From: Novosphingobium cyanobacteriorum
GTDB taxonomy: Bacteria > Pseudomonadota > Alphaproteobacteria > Sphingomonadales > Sphingomonadaceae
Length of the DNA: 64,000 nt
Assembly (NCBI RefSeq): GCF_029436685.1
Contig: NZ_JAROCY010000001.1
Span: forward strand, 1-64,000
Direction: 5' to 3'
Part shown: positions 63,715-64,000 of the stretch, piece by piece
Layout: every line of letters starts with the position of its first letter
How positions within the stretch are numbered: the first letter of the stretch is position 1
Position numbers and translations under genes: made by a program
The notes under the pieces: model-generated
What the model saw: only the letters and a program-made list of their open reading frames with translations
What the model was told of the DNA's origin: nothing
Databases searched by the model: none

Positions 63715-64000
63715 CTAGACTGCAGGTGCGGGCACATCCCCACGGTCCGGCAGGTAGTTGCCGGTGGCGGCGAAGTGGACCATTTCCGCGATATTGGTAG
63801 CGTGATCGCCGATCCGTTCGATGTTGCGGGCCACGAACATCAGCTGCGCGACGGAGCTGATAGTTGCAGGATTCTCAACCATGTAGGACACGAAGTTGCG
63901 GAAGATGCTGTCATAGAAGGCATCGACCTTGGCATCGCGCTGGATCACTTCTGTGGCGGCGACCGGATCACGCGCGGCATAGGCGGTGAGCACATCGTGG
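63715..64000 (-). CDS. phoU: Phosphate transport regulator PhoU (C-terminal part, cut by window)
   Basis: The last 94 residues of PhoU; the gene continues beyond the right edge. FVARNIERIGDHATNIAEMVHF is the second PhoU helical signature, with metal-binding acidic residues. PhoU signals the state of the Pst phosphate transporter to the PhoR kinase and keeps PhoB off when phosphate is plentiful. The stop codon is at 63715-63717, 63 bp before the phoB start. Confidence 0.92.
   Translation of the reverse strand, partial: HDVLTAYAARDPVAATEVIQRDAKVDAFYDSIFRNFVSYMVENPATISSVAQLMFVARNIERIGDHATNIAEMVHFAATGNYLPDRGDVPAPAV

Overview
The window is high-GC DNA from an alphaproteobacterium, most likely a sphingomonad close to Novosphingobium. 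The basis is the sphingomonad-type intergenic repeats, the order nuoN-birA-coaX-rnj-DUF1467, an RNase E with a large insertion inside its S1 domain, a coniferyl-aldehyde-dehydrogenase-like gene and a TonB receptor. This placement is inference; no 16S or tRNA gene is present. It is ordinary chromosome: I see no phage, transposase, CRISPR array or plasmid function.

Layout. (1) 1-6.1 kb: a CmcJ/NvfI-like oxidoreductase, a flavin reductase, an FNR-type regulator preceded by an FNR box and a strong terminator, a TonB-dependent receptor and an OmpW porin. (2) 6.26-15.8 kb: a complete microaerobic respiration operon, ccoNOQP-ccoGHIS, a small Cys-rich exported peptide and hemN, with an FNR box upstream of ccoN. 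(3) 15.9-28.1 kb: KDPG aldolase, a PEP-carboxylase-like protein with altered active-site motifs, soluble transhydrogenase, a K+ channel, a Cys/Met-metabolism PLP enzyme, a DASS transporter, a methyltransferase and an apparently exported SAM hydroxide adenosyltransferase. (4) 28.1-43 kb: cell wall genes (PBP1A, amidase), rne with a long leader, an ammonium transporter, a 2-hydroxyacid dehydrogenase, an SH3 protein, thiolase, a prepilin peptidase and an aldehyde dehydrogenase. (5) 43.2-59.4 kb: all 14 nuo genes in order, A-N, interrupted at nuoD/nuoE and nuoH/nuoI by four small non-nuo genes. (6) 59.4-64 kb: birA, coaX, rnj, DUF1467, phoB and the 3' part of phoU.

How it fits together: the FNR protein at 1857 is the obvious candidate to bind both FNR boxes seen here (1656-1669 and 6257-6270). 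This would tie the cbb3 oxidase, its copper and haem assembly genes and hemN to low oxygen. Complex I supplies the other end of the respiratory chain.

The most interesting item is between 1656 and 1795: an FNR box, a plausible -10 element, a C-rich single-stranded stretch and an intrinsic terminator, all upstream of the fnr start. This looks like a small oxygen-responsive RNA, analogous in logic to FnrS of enterobacteria. Next are the degenerate PEP carboxylase, the CXXCH micro-protein of the cco operon, the foreign-looking genes embedded in the nuo operon and a 3 x 31-bp tandem repeat that may form promoter elements.
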